From assembly GCA_900468285.1 (NCBI GenBank), contig UBTF01000014.1, forward strand, positions 62,001-126,000: a DNA stretch of 64,000 nucleotides, given 5' to 3'. This document shows positions 17,761-25,978 of this stretch, piece by piece; positions within the stretch are counted from its first letter, which is position 1, and each line of letters starts with the position of its first letter. The notes beneath the pieces are model-generated. The model did no database searches. It had not been told where the DNA came from and saw only the letters and a list, made by a program, of their open reading frames with translations. The DNA is from Hyphomicrobiales bacterium. GTDB lineage: Bacteria; Pseudomonadota; Alphaproteobacteria; Rhizobiales; Rhizobiaceae. The position numbers were made by a program, and so were the translations under genes.

Positions 17761-19023
17761 ATGCAGCCTATGAAATCTTCAGGAAAATGCGACGTGCTGG
17801 TCATCGGAACCGGCATCATCGGCGTGATGTCAGCACTTTATCTTCAGAATGCCGGCAGGTCGGTGACCTTTCTGGAACGCGGTGAAATTGCCCGCGGCGC
17901 GAGCGCGGGCAATGCTGGCATTCTGGCGTTTCCTGAAATCATACCCATACCGGCACCGGGGATTATGAAGAAAGCGCCGCGCTGGCTTGTCGATCCGCTG
18001 GGTCCCCTCAGCGTGCCACCCGCCTATGCGATGAAAATAGCGCCATGGCTCTGGCGTTTCTGGAAAGCCAGTTCTCCGCGCAGGTTCCAGTATGGTCTCG
18101 ACGTGCAGATGCGAATGATGGCGCTGGCCGCAAGCGAGATGCAGAAGGTAGGCGCTGTTCCAGAACTCGCTGGCCATATCTCCAACACCGGCACCCTCGA
18201 CCTCTACGACAACAGAACCAGTTTTGACGCAGCACGCCACGACTGGGACCTGAAAGAAAAGGCAGGGATTGCCTTTTCGCGGGTTGATCGAAGCGAAATC
18301 GAGCGGCTGCAGCCGGGGCTCGCCCCGCAATTCCAGCACGCCATGTTCACACCTGGCGGTCTTCAGGTTGCCGACCCTTACGAGTTTACGCGCTCGATTG
18401 CCGATCTTGTCCTTGCGCGCGGCGCAACGCTTCACAAGGGCGAAGCCACGCGCATCGAGATGGTTGGCGAGAGCACCATCGTTTCCTTGAAATCCGGCGA
18501 AAAAATAGATGCCGACAAGGTCATCATTGCCTGCGGAGCATGGTCAAAAACACTCGCGGCATCGTTGGGGGATGTTGTGCCGCTGGAGACTGAGCGCGGT
18601 TACAACACGACGCTTCCCGAAGGCGCATTCGATCTGACACGGCAACTCTATTTCAACGACCACGCCTTCGTCGTCACGCCGCTATCATCCGGTATCCGTG
18701 TCGGTGGCGCGGTTGAGCTCGGCGGTCTAGATCTGCCTCCAAACTTCCGCCGTTCAGAGGCGCTGCTGAACAAGGCGAAGCGCTTCTTGCCAGGTTTGAA
18801 GACCGAAGGCGGAAAGCAATGGATGGGCTTCAGGCCTTCACTGCCGGATTGCCTGCCTGTCATCGGCCCTTCCCGAGCCAGCAACTCCGTTATCTACGCC
18901 TTCGGCCATGGCCACCTCGGCCTGACGCAATCAGCGGCAACCGCGCAACTCGTTACTGATCTTGTGACTGGGGCGCATCCGGCCATATCCGTCGATCCGT
19001 TCCGCGCCAGCAGGTTTGGCTAA
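17761..19023 (+). CDS. FAD-dependent oxidoreductase, DadA-like
   Basis: A 420-residue flavoprotein of the DAO family. The N-terminal dinucleotide site reads VLVIGTGIIGVMSALYLQNAG, followed by FLERGEIARGASAGNAG. A C-terminal substrate and FAD segment reads GFRPSLPDCLPVIG and FGHGHLGLTQSAATA. This matches D-amino-acid dehydrogenase small-subunit relatives, which oxidise D-amino acids or imino acids such as hydroxyproline epimers. The substrate is not determined. The start could be 17761 or the Met three codons on; neither has a strong ribosome site. It converges on the ribose-type ABC operon. Confidence 0.85.
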   Translation: MQPMKSSGKCDVLVIGTGIIGVMSALYLQNAGRSVTFLERGEIARGASAGNAGILAFPEIIPIPAPGIMKKAPRWLVDPLGPLSVPPAYAMKIAPWLWRFWKASSPRRFQYGLDVQMRMMALAASEMQKVGAVPELAGHISNTGTLDLYDNRTSFDAARHDWDLKEKAGIAFSRVDRSEIERLQPGLAPQFQHAMFTPGGLQVADPYEFTRSIADLVLARGATLHKGEATRIEMVGESTIVSLKSGEKIDADKVIIACGAWSKTLAASLGDVVPLETERGYNTTLPEGAFDLTRQLYFNDHAFVVTPLSSGIRVGGAVELGGLDLPPNFRRSEALLNKAKRFLPGLKTEGGKQWMGFRPSLPDCLPVIGPSRASNSVIYAFGHGHLGLTQSAATAQLVTDLVTGAHPAISVDPFRASRFG

Positions 19024-19033
19024 GCCAAAAGCA

Positions 19034-19060
19034 AAAAGGGCCCGTCCAGAAGGACGGGCC
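19034..19060 (-). terminator. Intrinsic terminator at the end of the ribose-type ABC operon
   Basis: GGCCCGTCC and GGACGGGCC form a nine-base stem with an AGAA loop. On the minus strand it is followed by a TTTTTGCTTTT tract, so it terminates the minus-strand operon. It lies 20 bases after that operon's last stop and just past the DadA-like gene. Confidence 0.85.
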
Positions 19061-19080
19061 AAATGCACCATGCTTGATGA

Positions 19081-20028
19081 TCAGAACGGAGAATCCGGGA
19101 AGTAGAAGTCCTTGGCATTGTCCTTCGTTACCAGCGTCGCGTCCAGAATATAGGTTCCGCGAACAGGAATCTGATCGTAGAAGCTGGCCGCAGTCAGTTG
19201 CATGGCCGTCGCTACCATTGCTGGCGGATAGAGCACGTCGACAGGGATCATCTTGTCGCCATCCATGACCTTCTTGATCATATCCTTGGAACCCGCGCCT
19301 GCGACGACATACTTGATGTCGGTGCGCTTTGCCTGCTCGATAGCCTGGAGAACGCCAACTGCCATGTCGTCATCCTGACACCAGACGACATCGATCTTCG
19401 GATATTTCGTCAGATAGTCCTGCATGACCTTGAAAGCGTCGTCACGGTTCCAGTTGCCGAACTGGCGGTCGAGAATCTTGACCTTGGAACCGGCTATGCC
19501 CTTGTCGAAGCCATCCTGTCTCTGCTGATCGATGGGGATCGGAAGACCTCTGATGACAACGACTTCTGCCTCTGGTGTGGTTTCAGCAATGTATTTGCCC
19601 GCGACTTCGCCAAGCGCCGGGTTGTTGCCGGCGACATAGAGATCGCGAACCGTATCGTCGTTTACGCTGGGCGCGCGGTCAACGAGCGCCACGAACTTGC
19701 CGTTGCTCTTGACTTCCTTGATGGCGTTGACCAGCGGATCTGGATCGGAAGGAAGAATGACGAGTGCGTCGATGCCCTGTGTTTCAAGATCCTGTACCGC
19801 ATTGGCCTGCGTTGCCGCATCAGGCGACGTCTTCACGATGACGTTGAGGCCCGGATGTTCCTGCATCAAAAGCTTCGCTACCCGCTCGGCATGATAGACC
19901 ACGCCGGATGTCCAACCATGGTCTGCGGCTGGAATGGAGACGCCAATGGTCACCTTCTTGTCCTGTGCCTGCGCTGCCCCTGCAAGTGCTGCCAGCGCGA
20001 CAGCCATTCCCAGTAATCGTTTCCGCAT
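19081..20028 (-). CDS. Ribose-type periplasmic sugar-binding protein
   Basis: A 315-residue binding protein of the RbsB family. A signal peptide (MRKRLLGMAVALAALAGAAQAQ) is followed by VTIGVSIPAADHGWTSGVVYHAE. Later family features include GIDALVILPSDPDPLVNAI and VVWCQDDDMAVGVLQAIEQA. The start at 20028 is supported by GGGAGGAAAACAC; an ATG five codons upstream lacks a site. It is the third gene of an ATPase-permease-binding protein operon, the reverse of the usual order with the receptor first. The sugar is unknown. Confidence 0.9.
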   Translation of the reverse strand: MRKRLLGMAVALAALAGAAQAQDKKVTIGVSIPAADHGWTSGVVYHAERVAKLLMQEHPGLNVIVKTSPDAATQANAVQDLETQGIDALVILPSDPDPLVNAIKEVKSNGKFVALVDRAPSVNDDTVRDLYVAGNNPALGEVAGKYIAETTPEAEVVVIRGLPIPIDQQRQDGFDKGIAGSKVKILDRQFGNWNRDDAFKVMQDYLTKYPKIDVVWCQDDDMAVGVLQAIEQAKRTDIKYVVAGAGSKDMIKKVMDGDKMIPVDVLYPPAMVATAMQLTAASFYDQIPVRGTYILDATLVTKDNAKDFYFPDSPF

Positions 20029-20093
20029 GTGTTTTCCTCCCACATAGATAGGTCTTGGTTGTCAATCCGGGCGACCTGTTGACCCGGCAGCTT

Positions 20094-21107
20094 TCACGAT
20101 CTGCGCATCAGAGACCGTTGAACCAGCATGGCGATGATGATGATCGCGCCTTGTATCGCGCCGATCAGATATTCGCTGATGAAGTTGGACAGCAGCATGA
20201 TGTTGCCGACCAGTTCCAGAATGAAGGCACCGCAAATTGTGCCCCACACCCGACCGGCGCCACCTTTCAGCGCTGTGCCGCCAACAACGACAGCGGTAAT
20301 GGCCTGCAACTCCCACATCATTCCCGTTGTTGCGGAGGTCGAGCCGAGGCGCGGCACATAAAGCAGAACCGCAATGGCAACACACACGCCCTGAATGACG
20401 AAGGCGACGGTACGCACCCGGTTGACGGCGACGCCTGAATATTTCGCGACGTCGCGGTTTGAACCAACGGCTGTGACGTGGCGGCCATAGCGGGTGCGAT
20501 AGAGAATGAAGGCCGCTATGGCGGTGACCGCCAGAATGACGAGGATCGGGATTGGCACGCCAAGAAAGGAGCCAAAATAGACAGGACGATACATGGATTG
20601 CAGTTGAGGCTCGCGCAGCGTAATGGCGCCGCCTTGCGAGAGCCAGGTCGTCAAACCACGGTAGACGCCCATGGTGCCGAGCGTCGCGATGAAAGGCTCT
20701 ATCTTGCCTACGGTGGTAATGAGACCATTGGCCAGTCCACACAGGGCGCCCGCAACCAGAGTAAACACCACGGCCAGCAGCAGCATCGCTGCCGGATCAG
20801 CCACAGCACCGGAATTCATCAGCAGGATCATCAGGCTGGCCACGAATGCGACCATCGACCCCACGGAAAGATCGAGATCCCCGGCAGAGATGACAAAAGT
20901 TGCACCGACCGCAATGATCGCAATAAAGGCGCTGCGTGTTGCCACATTGGCCAGATTGTTGATGCTGATGAAATTCGGGTTCACCAAGGCCCCGACAATC
21001 AACAACAAAAGCAGGGCAACAAAAGGTGCAACGGCACGCAAATCGATATCGCGCAGCGACCGCCCTGCCCGCTTTTCTCTGCCATCTTCACTGACACTCA
21101 TACCCAA
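20094..21107 (-). CDS. Ribose-type ABC transporter permease
   Basis: A 337-residue RbsC-type permease with about eight to ten hydrophobic segments, including FVISAGDLDLSVGSMVAF and VWGTICGAFILELVGNI. It forms the channel for the neighbouring ATPase and binding protein. The likely start is the TTG at 21107, six bases after GGAGG; an ATG two codons later would have a 12-base spacing. It follows the ATPase gene by 42 bases. Confidence 0.9.
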   Translation of the reverse strand: MGMSVSEDGREKRAGRSLRDIDLRAVAPFVALLLLLIVGALVNPNFISINNLANVATRSAFIAIIAVGATFVISAGDLDLSVGSMVAFVASLMILLMNSGAVADPAAMLLLAVVFTLVAGALCGLANGLITTVGKIEPFIATLGTMGVYRGLTTWLSQGGAITLREPQLQSMYRPVYFGSFLGVPIPILVILAVTAIAAFILYRTRYGRHVTAVGSNRDVAKYSGVAVNRVRTVAFVIQGVCVAIAVLLYVPRLGSTSATTGMMWELQAITAVVVGGTALKGGAGRVWGTICGAFILELVGNIMLLSNFISEYLIGAIQGAIIIIAMLVQRSLMRRS

Positions 21108-21149
21108 AACAGACCTCCCACCCTGTCACATAAGGCCATACGGCCTTTG

Positions 21150-22676
21150 CTATGCTGCCGATTGCGCTTTAAGCCCGGCGGCATAACGCATGATTTCCCG
21201 TTCATTGATTTCGTCGCCTTCCAGCATACCGACCATGCGTCCCTCGCGCATGACCGCCACGCGGGTGCATAGGCCGATGACTTCCTGCATTTCCGACGAA
21301 ACGACGATGACCGAGTGGCCATCCCGCGCGAGTGCCGAAATGAAATGATAGATCTGCTGTTTGGTGCCGACATCGATGCCGCGTGTCGGCTCATCGATGA
21401 TGATGATTTTCGGCTCGGTCTCCATGACCTTCGCAAGCAGCAATTTTTGCTGATTTCCGCCAGACATGCGTCCAGCAGCCACACTGCCATCGCGTACCCG
21501 AATATCGAACCGGCGGCGTGCCCTTTCGAGAGACCTAGCCTCACTGTTTGAACTGAGATAGCCGAACCGGCCGTGACGCTCCAGAGATTGAAGCGTCAGG
21601 TTCAGTCTCATGCCAGCATTCAACAGCAAGCCTTTTGATTTTCGATCCTTGGTCATATAGGCAAGGCCGGCGTCGATGGACGCATGGAGATCGTGCGGCG
21701 GCAAAACCTCGCCATTCACGCGAACCTCTCCGGAGGACCGCGCGTGCAAACCGACGATCGCTTCCGCCAGTTCCGTGCGACCGGAGCCGATCAAACCGGA
21801 AAAGCCGATGATTTCTCCCTTGCGAAGATCGAATGTCGCATCCTGAACGTAACGTGTGGAAACGCCTTTGACGCTGAGAACAACCCTCTCATCAACATCC
21901 GGCTCGCGCTTTGCAGGATAGAGGCTGGAAAGCTCTCGTCCGACCATCAGCTGCGCTATCGCCTCACCATCCAGCATGGAGGTTGGAGCCGTCTTGACCC
22001 AGTGGCCGTCACGCAAGACAGTGACCCTGTCCGTCAGCTCCATGACTTCATCGAGCTTGTGAGAAACGAAGACGAAGCTCGTCCCCTTGTCCCGCAGTTT
22101 TCTGACCTGCTGAAACAGATAGTTCGTTTCTTCCCGAGACAGTACCGCTGTCGGCTCGTCCATGAAAACGATGCGGGCATCGCGGCTGATTGCCTTGGCA
22201 ATCTCGACCATCTGCTTTTCAGCAATGGAGAGGCTGGAAATAAGTGCGTTCTCATCGACATGACAGCCAAGCACATCGAGCACGCGGCGGGTTTCCGCAC
22301 GCATGGCTTTTCGATTGAGCACGCCGAAATGCGTTAACTCACGGCCAAGAAAAAGGCTCTCTGTTACCGTCAGATGTTCGGCGAGATTGAATTCCTGGTG
22401 AATGATCACGATCCCAAGCGCTTCGGCAGCACCATTGGGGGGCAGCTTGACCGGCTTGCCATCAAGAAGGATCTCGCCTGAACTCGGCTGCTCGAAGCCC
22501 GACAGAACTTTGACAAGCGTGGATTTGCCTGCGCCATTTTCGCCCATCAACGCATGGATTTCACCAGCCTTGAGGTCAAAATTGACGCTGAAGAGGACCT
22601 GAACACCGTTGAAAGATTTAGAAATGCGCCGCGCAGACAGCACTGTGCCTTCGCCTTCCGTGACATCCGACTGCAT
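21150..22676 (-). CDS. Ribose-type ABC transporter ATP-binding protein
   Basis: A 508-residue double ATPase of the RbsA/MglA type. The first half has GENGAGKSTLVKVLSG, LSIAEKQMVEIAKAI and IVFMDEPTAVLS. The second has the degenerate Walker A GLIGSGRTELAEA, MSGGNQQKLLLAKVM and IIIIDEPTRGIDVG. This asymmetry is normal for the family. TGGAGGAAATC precedes the ATG. It is the first gene of the operon, and its start lies about 40 bases from a pair of LacI-type operators. Confidence 0.93.
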   Translation of the reverse strand: MQSDVTEGEGTVLSARRISKSFNGVQVLFSVNFDLKAGEIHALMGENGAGKSTLVKVLSGFEQPSSGEILLDGKPVKLPPNGAAEALGIVIIHQEFNLAEHLTVTESLFLGRELTHFGVLNRKAMRAETRRVLDVLGCHVDENALISSLSIAEKQMVEIAKAISRDARIVFMDEPTAVLSREETNYLFQQVRKLRDKGTSFVFVSHKLDEVMELTDRVTVLRDGHWVKTAPTSMLDGEAIAQLMVGRELSSLYPAKREPDVDERVVLSVKGVSTRYVQDATFDLRKGEIIGFSGLIGSGRTELAEAIVGLHARSSGEVRVNGEVLPPHDLHASIDAGLAYMTKDRKSKGLLLNAGMRLNLTLQSLERHGRFGYLSSNSEARSLERARRRFDIRVRDGSVAAGRMSGGNQQKLLLAKVMETEPKIIIIDEPTRGIDVGTKQQIYHFISALARDGHSVIVVSSEMQEVIGLCTRVAVMREGRMVGMLEGDEINEREIMRYAAGLKAQSAA

Positions 22677-22712
22677 GATTTCCTCCAGACGTCTCCCTAC
22701 GTCTGCAATTCG

Positions 22713-22726
22713 TGTAAACCTTTACA
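22713..22726. promoter_or_regulatory. LacI-type operator 1
   Basis: TGTAAACCTTTACA has perfect TGTAAA/TTTACA arms around a CC centre. It lies between the divergent ABC ATPase and LacI genes, close to the ATPase side. It is the exact reverse complement of operator 2. Confidence 0.75.
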
Positions 22727-22733
22727 CTGGCGA

Positions 22734-22747
22734 TGTAAAGGTTTACA
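22734..22747. promoter_or_regulatory. LacI-type operator 2
   Basis: TGTAAAGGTTTACA has the same arms as operator 1 with a GG centre. The two centres are 21 bp apart, two helical turns, so two LacI dimers would sit on the same DNA face. It lies about 90 bases before the LacI start. Confidence 0.75.
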
Positions 22748-22836
22748 TTGGCGTCAATCAACACATTTCGTTGATCCTGTTTGACGGATCGGCAAGTCTG
22801 TGTAGTGTCCGGTCGCGCATAAACCCGAGGCCCACA

Positions 22837-23868
22837 TTGTCGAATCCTTCATCTGCCACCATTGAAGACGTTGCCCGTATCGCGGAAGTTTCCATCGCTA
22901 CGGTTTCGCGCGCTATCCACACGCCTGAAAAAGTCGCCAATTCCACCCGGCTGAAGGTCAATCAGGCGATCGCCGTAACCGGTTACACGACCAATGCGAT
23001 GGCGCGCAGCCTGCGACTGGGCCGCTCCAACATGATCCTCGTCGTTGCCCCCGACATCGGGGATCCGAATTTCTCGAACATTCTCGTGGGTCTGGAAAAC
23101 GAGGCGCGTGCCCATGGCTACGGCATCTTGATCGGCCATACGCAAAATGATGCGCAGCGTGGCCTGGAATACTTAAAATTTCTTAGTTCCAACCAGGCCG
23201 CCGGGCTCATCCTGTTTACCGGCATATTGCCATTTGGACATCAGGCGATGACGGCTCGCCTGCCACCATGTGTCGGGGTTTTCGAGCCTATTTATAATGG
23301 CGGCATCCCCTATGTGGGTGTGGATGACAGCGCAGGCGCTCGCAAGATTGTGGACATGCTGATAGCAGAGGGCCACGAGCGAATCGCCTTCATCGGGGAC
23401 TCCCGCACACGCCTCGCTTACAGCCGCCGTCGTCAAGGATATGTGGAAGGATTGACGGCAGCAGGATTTACGCCAACTCCCAGCATGATGATCGAGGGCG
23501 ACGGAACATTGGAGAGCGGGCGTCTGGCCGTCGAACAACTCTTCATGCGCGACACATTGCCGACCGCTTTCATGTGCGTGAATGATCAGACAGCCATCGG
23601 CGTCATGATTGGCCTTACCGCGCGCGGATACGATATACCGCGCGATTTCTCCGTCACTGGTTTCGACGATATTCCTCAGGCAGTTTTCATGTCTCCCGCC
23701 CTAACGACAATACGCCAACCAAGGACGTCCATCGGCAAACACGCAATGGCACTTCTGCTGGATCTGTTGGGTGGCCAGCAACCGGAACAGCCGGAAATCC
23801 TGCTGACACCTGATCTTATCGTGAGAAATTCCGTTGGCGCGCCAACGAAACGGTCGATCCAGAAATAA
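22837..23868 (+). CDS. LacI-family transcriptional repressor
   Basis: A 343-residue regulator. The helix-turn-helix is ATIEDVARIAEVSIATVSRAI (about residues 7-27), with the hinge segment TTNAMARSLRLG. The remainder is a periplasmic-binding-protein-like effector domain with DDSAGARKIVDMLIAEGHERIAFI and TGFDDIPQAVFMSPALTTIRQP. The start is set to TTG at 22837, six bases after GAGG; earlier in-frame Mets would place the operators inside the coding region. It is divergent from the ribose-type ABC operon and very likely represses it and itself through the two operators. Confidence 0.92.
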   Translation: MSNPSSATIEDVARIAEVSIATVSRAIHTPEKVANSTRLKVNQAIAVTGYTTNAMARSLRLGRSNMILVVAPDIGDPNFSNILVGLENEARAHGYGILIGHTQNDAQRGLEYLKFLSSNQAAGLILFTGILPFGHQAMTARLPPCVGVFEPIYNGGIPYVGVDDSAGARKIVDMLIAEGHERIAFIGDSRTRLAYSRRRQGYVEGLTAAGFTPTPSMMIEGDGTLESGRLAVEQLFMRDTLPTAFMCVNDQTAIGVMIGLTARGYDIPRDFSVTGFDDIPQAVFMSPALTTIRQPRTSIGKHAMALLLDLLGGQQPEQPEILLTPDLIVRNSVGAPTKRSIQK

Positions 23869-23904
23869 ACCGACGCAAGCTCGCCTCGCGGGATTCCTAG
23901 AGAA

Positions 23905-24180
23905 TCAATAGCCTTCGCGGCGGGCAGGTTCTTCCTGATGCGCTGACGCCCAGAGTTCTGCCTGAACGGCCCCCTGGAAATCGGCGACTTCCTGTCGCAT
24001 GGCGCTATCGCTGTATCCGAGGTTCAGCAACCGGGCGGCCAGCGCACGACACTCGTCGCGCCAGAAGCGGTTTGCCTCCTCTCCATGAAGGTCATCAAGC
24101 ATTTGAGCGCACCGCTTAATGTCAGCGATACGGTTTTTGGCAGGAAACGCAATTACTTCTGAACGCTTGGTCACACGCAC
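23905..24180 (-). CDS. DUF6074-like small protein
   Basis: A 91-residue hypothetical protein. The pattern EVIAFPAKNRIADIKRCAQML, then HGEEANRFWRDECRALAARLLNLGYSD and a terminal FQGAVQAELW, matches the small DUF6074 family common on rhizobial replicons. There is no signal peptide or membrane segment. Its function is unknown, and I assign the family from memory of the pattern. It sits exactly where S. meliloti would have exoY, beside exoX, so it marks a synteny break. Confidence 0.6.
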   Translation of the reverse strand: MRVTKRSEVIAFPAKNRIADIKRCAQMLDDLHGEEANRFWRDECRALAARLLNLGYSDSAMRQEVADFQGAVQAELWASAHQEEPARREGY

Positions 24181-24568
24181 ACCTTAATGCTCGGGGGAAT
24201 CAACGCTCTATCTTTACCGGGGGCATGGTTAACGAAGTCTGCAGATGCGAAACTCTTGCTGCCAAAAGACCATAAAACAGGCCAACCACAGTCGCAAGAC
24301 GACAATATAAAGTTGCATTCGCTGGAGTAGTAAACCCTAACACAGCTGCTCAAAAGGCAAAGAATGAGCGTTGCCTCAGCCAGACGGGAGTTTCTCGGCA
24401 ATTTGTGTAAATTTTACCATTAAACATTACGGAAATTTCATCCAGGGGGCTGTAATGGAAGTACAACTGTGTTGAAACCCCGTGCGAATGATAATATATT
24501 AAATGCAAAACAAGCTTTATAAAATGCATGCTCCGTTATCGGGACATGTTATGGCGGAGGAAAATAGC
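24181..24568. other. AT-rich intergenic region upstream of exoX
   Basis: This 388-base gap is AT-rich compared with its neighbours and has no convincing gene. It holds the 5' side of the DUF6074 gene and a sigma-70-like promoter (24472-24500) facing exoX. The promoter is followed by a leader of about 60 bases and GCGGAGG eight bases before the exoX ATG. Confidence 0.6.
24472..24500 (+). promoter_or_regulatory. Sigma-70-like promoter for exoX
   Basis: TTGAAA (24472-24477) and TATATT (24495-24500) are separated by exactly 17 bases. The start site would be near 24507, about 60 bases before the exoX ATG. This is the best housekeeping-type promoter I found in the window. Confidence 0.55.
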
Positions 24569-24856
24569 ATGTACGCCCCGCGCTTTTTTGTGAGCATGAT
24601 GTGCGCGTTGCTGGTCTTCGCCATTGCAACATATATTATCCATGGGTCCTTCTATACCGCTTTCCTCCAGACGGTGCTGTGTCTCGTCATCATTCAGGTG
24701 GGATATTTCATTGGCGTTCTTCTGATGGTCGCCAAAGAACAGAAGCGGATGCAGCAGAAATACGGATTTTCAAAAGAAGCTGGACCCTCGGCTGAGAAGT
24801 CCGGAACTGAAAACCTTCCCCCTATCGCTCATAGCCCAAAGCTCAGCGATTTCTGA
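24569..24856 (+). CDS. exoX: ExoX, repressor of succinoglycan production
   Basis: A 95-residue membrane protein of the ExoX/SyrA type. MYAPRFFVSMMCALLVFAIATYII is the first hydrophobic segment, FLQTVLCLVIIQVGYFIGVLLMVA the second, and a short charged tail follows. In S. meliloti the ExoX to ExoY dosage sets exopolysaccharide output by post-translational action on the priming transferase. The start at 24569 follows GCGGAGG by eight bases; an earlier in-frame ATG at 24503 lacks a ribosome site. It precedes exoU as in S. meliloti, but exoY is missing on its other side. Confidence 0.82.
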   Translation: MYAPRFFVSMMCALLVFAIATYIIHGSFYTAFLQTVLCLVIIQVGYFIGVLLMVAKEQKRMQQKYGFSKEAGPSAEKSGTENLPPIAHSPKLSDF

Positions 24857-24964
24857 AAAACTCGTCGCCATCAGACTTATCGCTGATGCGAAATTGGCTT
24901 ACAGTTTCCTTATCTCTGACATTTTCTACAGAAAAATGTTCGTGAAACGAAACGAGGAGTAGGC

Positions 24965-25960
24965 ATGGCCCCGGGTTTGCAGTCCATTTGCGTCATTATA
25001 GCTGCCAAGAATGCGTCCGATACGATCGGCACCGCCATCAGCTCCGCCTTGGCTGAACCTCAGGTCAGTGAAGTTGTCGTCATAGACGATGGTTCAACCG
25101 ACGCTACGACCGACGTTGCACGGTCTTTCGATGATGGAAGCGGACGACTGAAAGTCGAGAGGTTTGACGTCAACCGAGGCCCATCGGCCGCTCGCAATCA
25201 TGCCATAGCCATTTCGACAGCTCCCCTGATTGCCATTCTGGACGCAGACGATTTCTATTTCCCTGGACGTTTTGCTGCGATGCTCGCAAATGATGAATGG
25301 GATCTCGTTGCGGACAACATCGCTTTCATTCAGCAGTCGATGCCCGGCGCGTCAGCAGTCGTGCCCGCACGATTCGAGCCTCAGGAACACTTCCTTCAGC
25401 TTTCCGAGTTCATCGAGGGCAATATCTCGAAGCGCGGCGTAGAGCGTGGTGAAACCGGATTTCTGAAGCCGGTCATCCGACGCTCCTTCCTCGATGAACA
25501 CAAGCTCCGCTATGTCGAAGCGATGCGGCTTGGCGAGGATTACGAGTTATATGTTCGGGCGCTCGCCCTCGGCGCTCGCTACAAGGTCATTCGCAATTGC
25601 GGATATGGAGCAATTGTTCGCGGTGACTCGCTGAGCGGCCGCCATCGCACGGAAGATCTCCGTCAACTCTACGAAGCAGACAAACGCATTCTGGAAACCT
25701 GTGCTCTGAACCCGCAGGAGACGGCTCTTCTTAAAGAGCACGAGCGTCACATCCGGGAAAAATTCGAGCTTCGAGATTTTCTGGATGCCAAAGCAAGAGG
25801 TGGGATGGCTGGTGCTTTGAAACATGCGCTGCAACGCCCGATCGCCGTCCCAATGATAGCAAAGGGCATATGGCTGGACAAAACGGCGCGCTATCGCAGC
25901 AAACCAAAACAGGTTGCTGATATCAGATACCTGCTGCAGGCAAAGCCGCTCAAACAATGA
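24965..25960 (+). CDS. exoU: ExoU, succinoglycan glycosyltransferase (GT2)
   Basis: A 331-residue GT-A glycosyltransferase, cytoplasmic or membrane-associated. The donor-binding start reads VIIAAKNASDTIGTAISSALA with VVVIDDGSTDATTDV, and the metal-binding DxD-like motif is in IAILDADDFYFPGRF. The acceptor region has GEDYELYVRALALGARYK. In S. meliloti ExoU adds one of the late beta-1,6-linked glucoses of the octasaccharide. The symbol is assigned mainly from position, right after exoX and before exoV. GAGGAG precedes the ATG. It resembles ExoO in this window, and the two converge on different acceptors. Confidence 0.82.
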   Translation: MAPGLQSICVIIAAKNASDTIGTAISSALAEPQVSEVVVIDDGSTDATTDVARSFDDGSGRLKVERFDVNRGPSAARNHAIAISTAPLIAILDADDFYFPGRFAAMLANDEWDLVADNIAFIQQSMPGASAVVPARFEPQEHFLQLSEFIEGNISKRGVERGETGFLKPVIRRSFLDEHKLRYVEAMRLGEDYELYVRALALGARYKVIRNCGYGAIVRGDSLSGRHRTEDLRQLYEADKRILETCALNPQETALLKEHERHIREKFELRDFLDAKARGGMAGALKHALQRPIAVPMIAKGIWLDKTARYRSKPKQVADIRYLLQAKPLKQ

Positions 25961-25978
25961 TCTGAGCGGCATTCTTGC

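Noticed and set aside
22609..22836. Extended N-terminus of the LacI regulator from 22609
   Set aside because: This would put both operators and the divergent promoter inside the coding region and add 76 residues before the helix-turn-helix, which in this family starts near residue 5.
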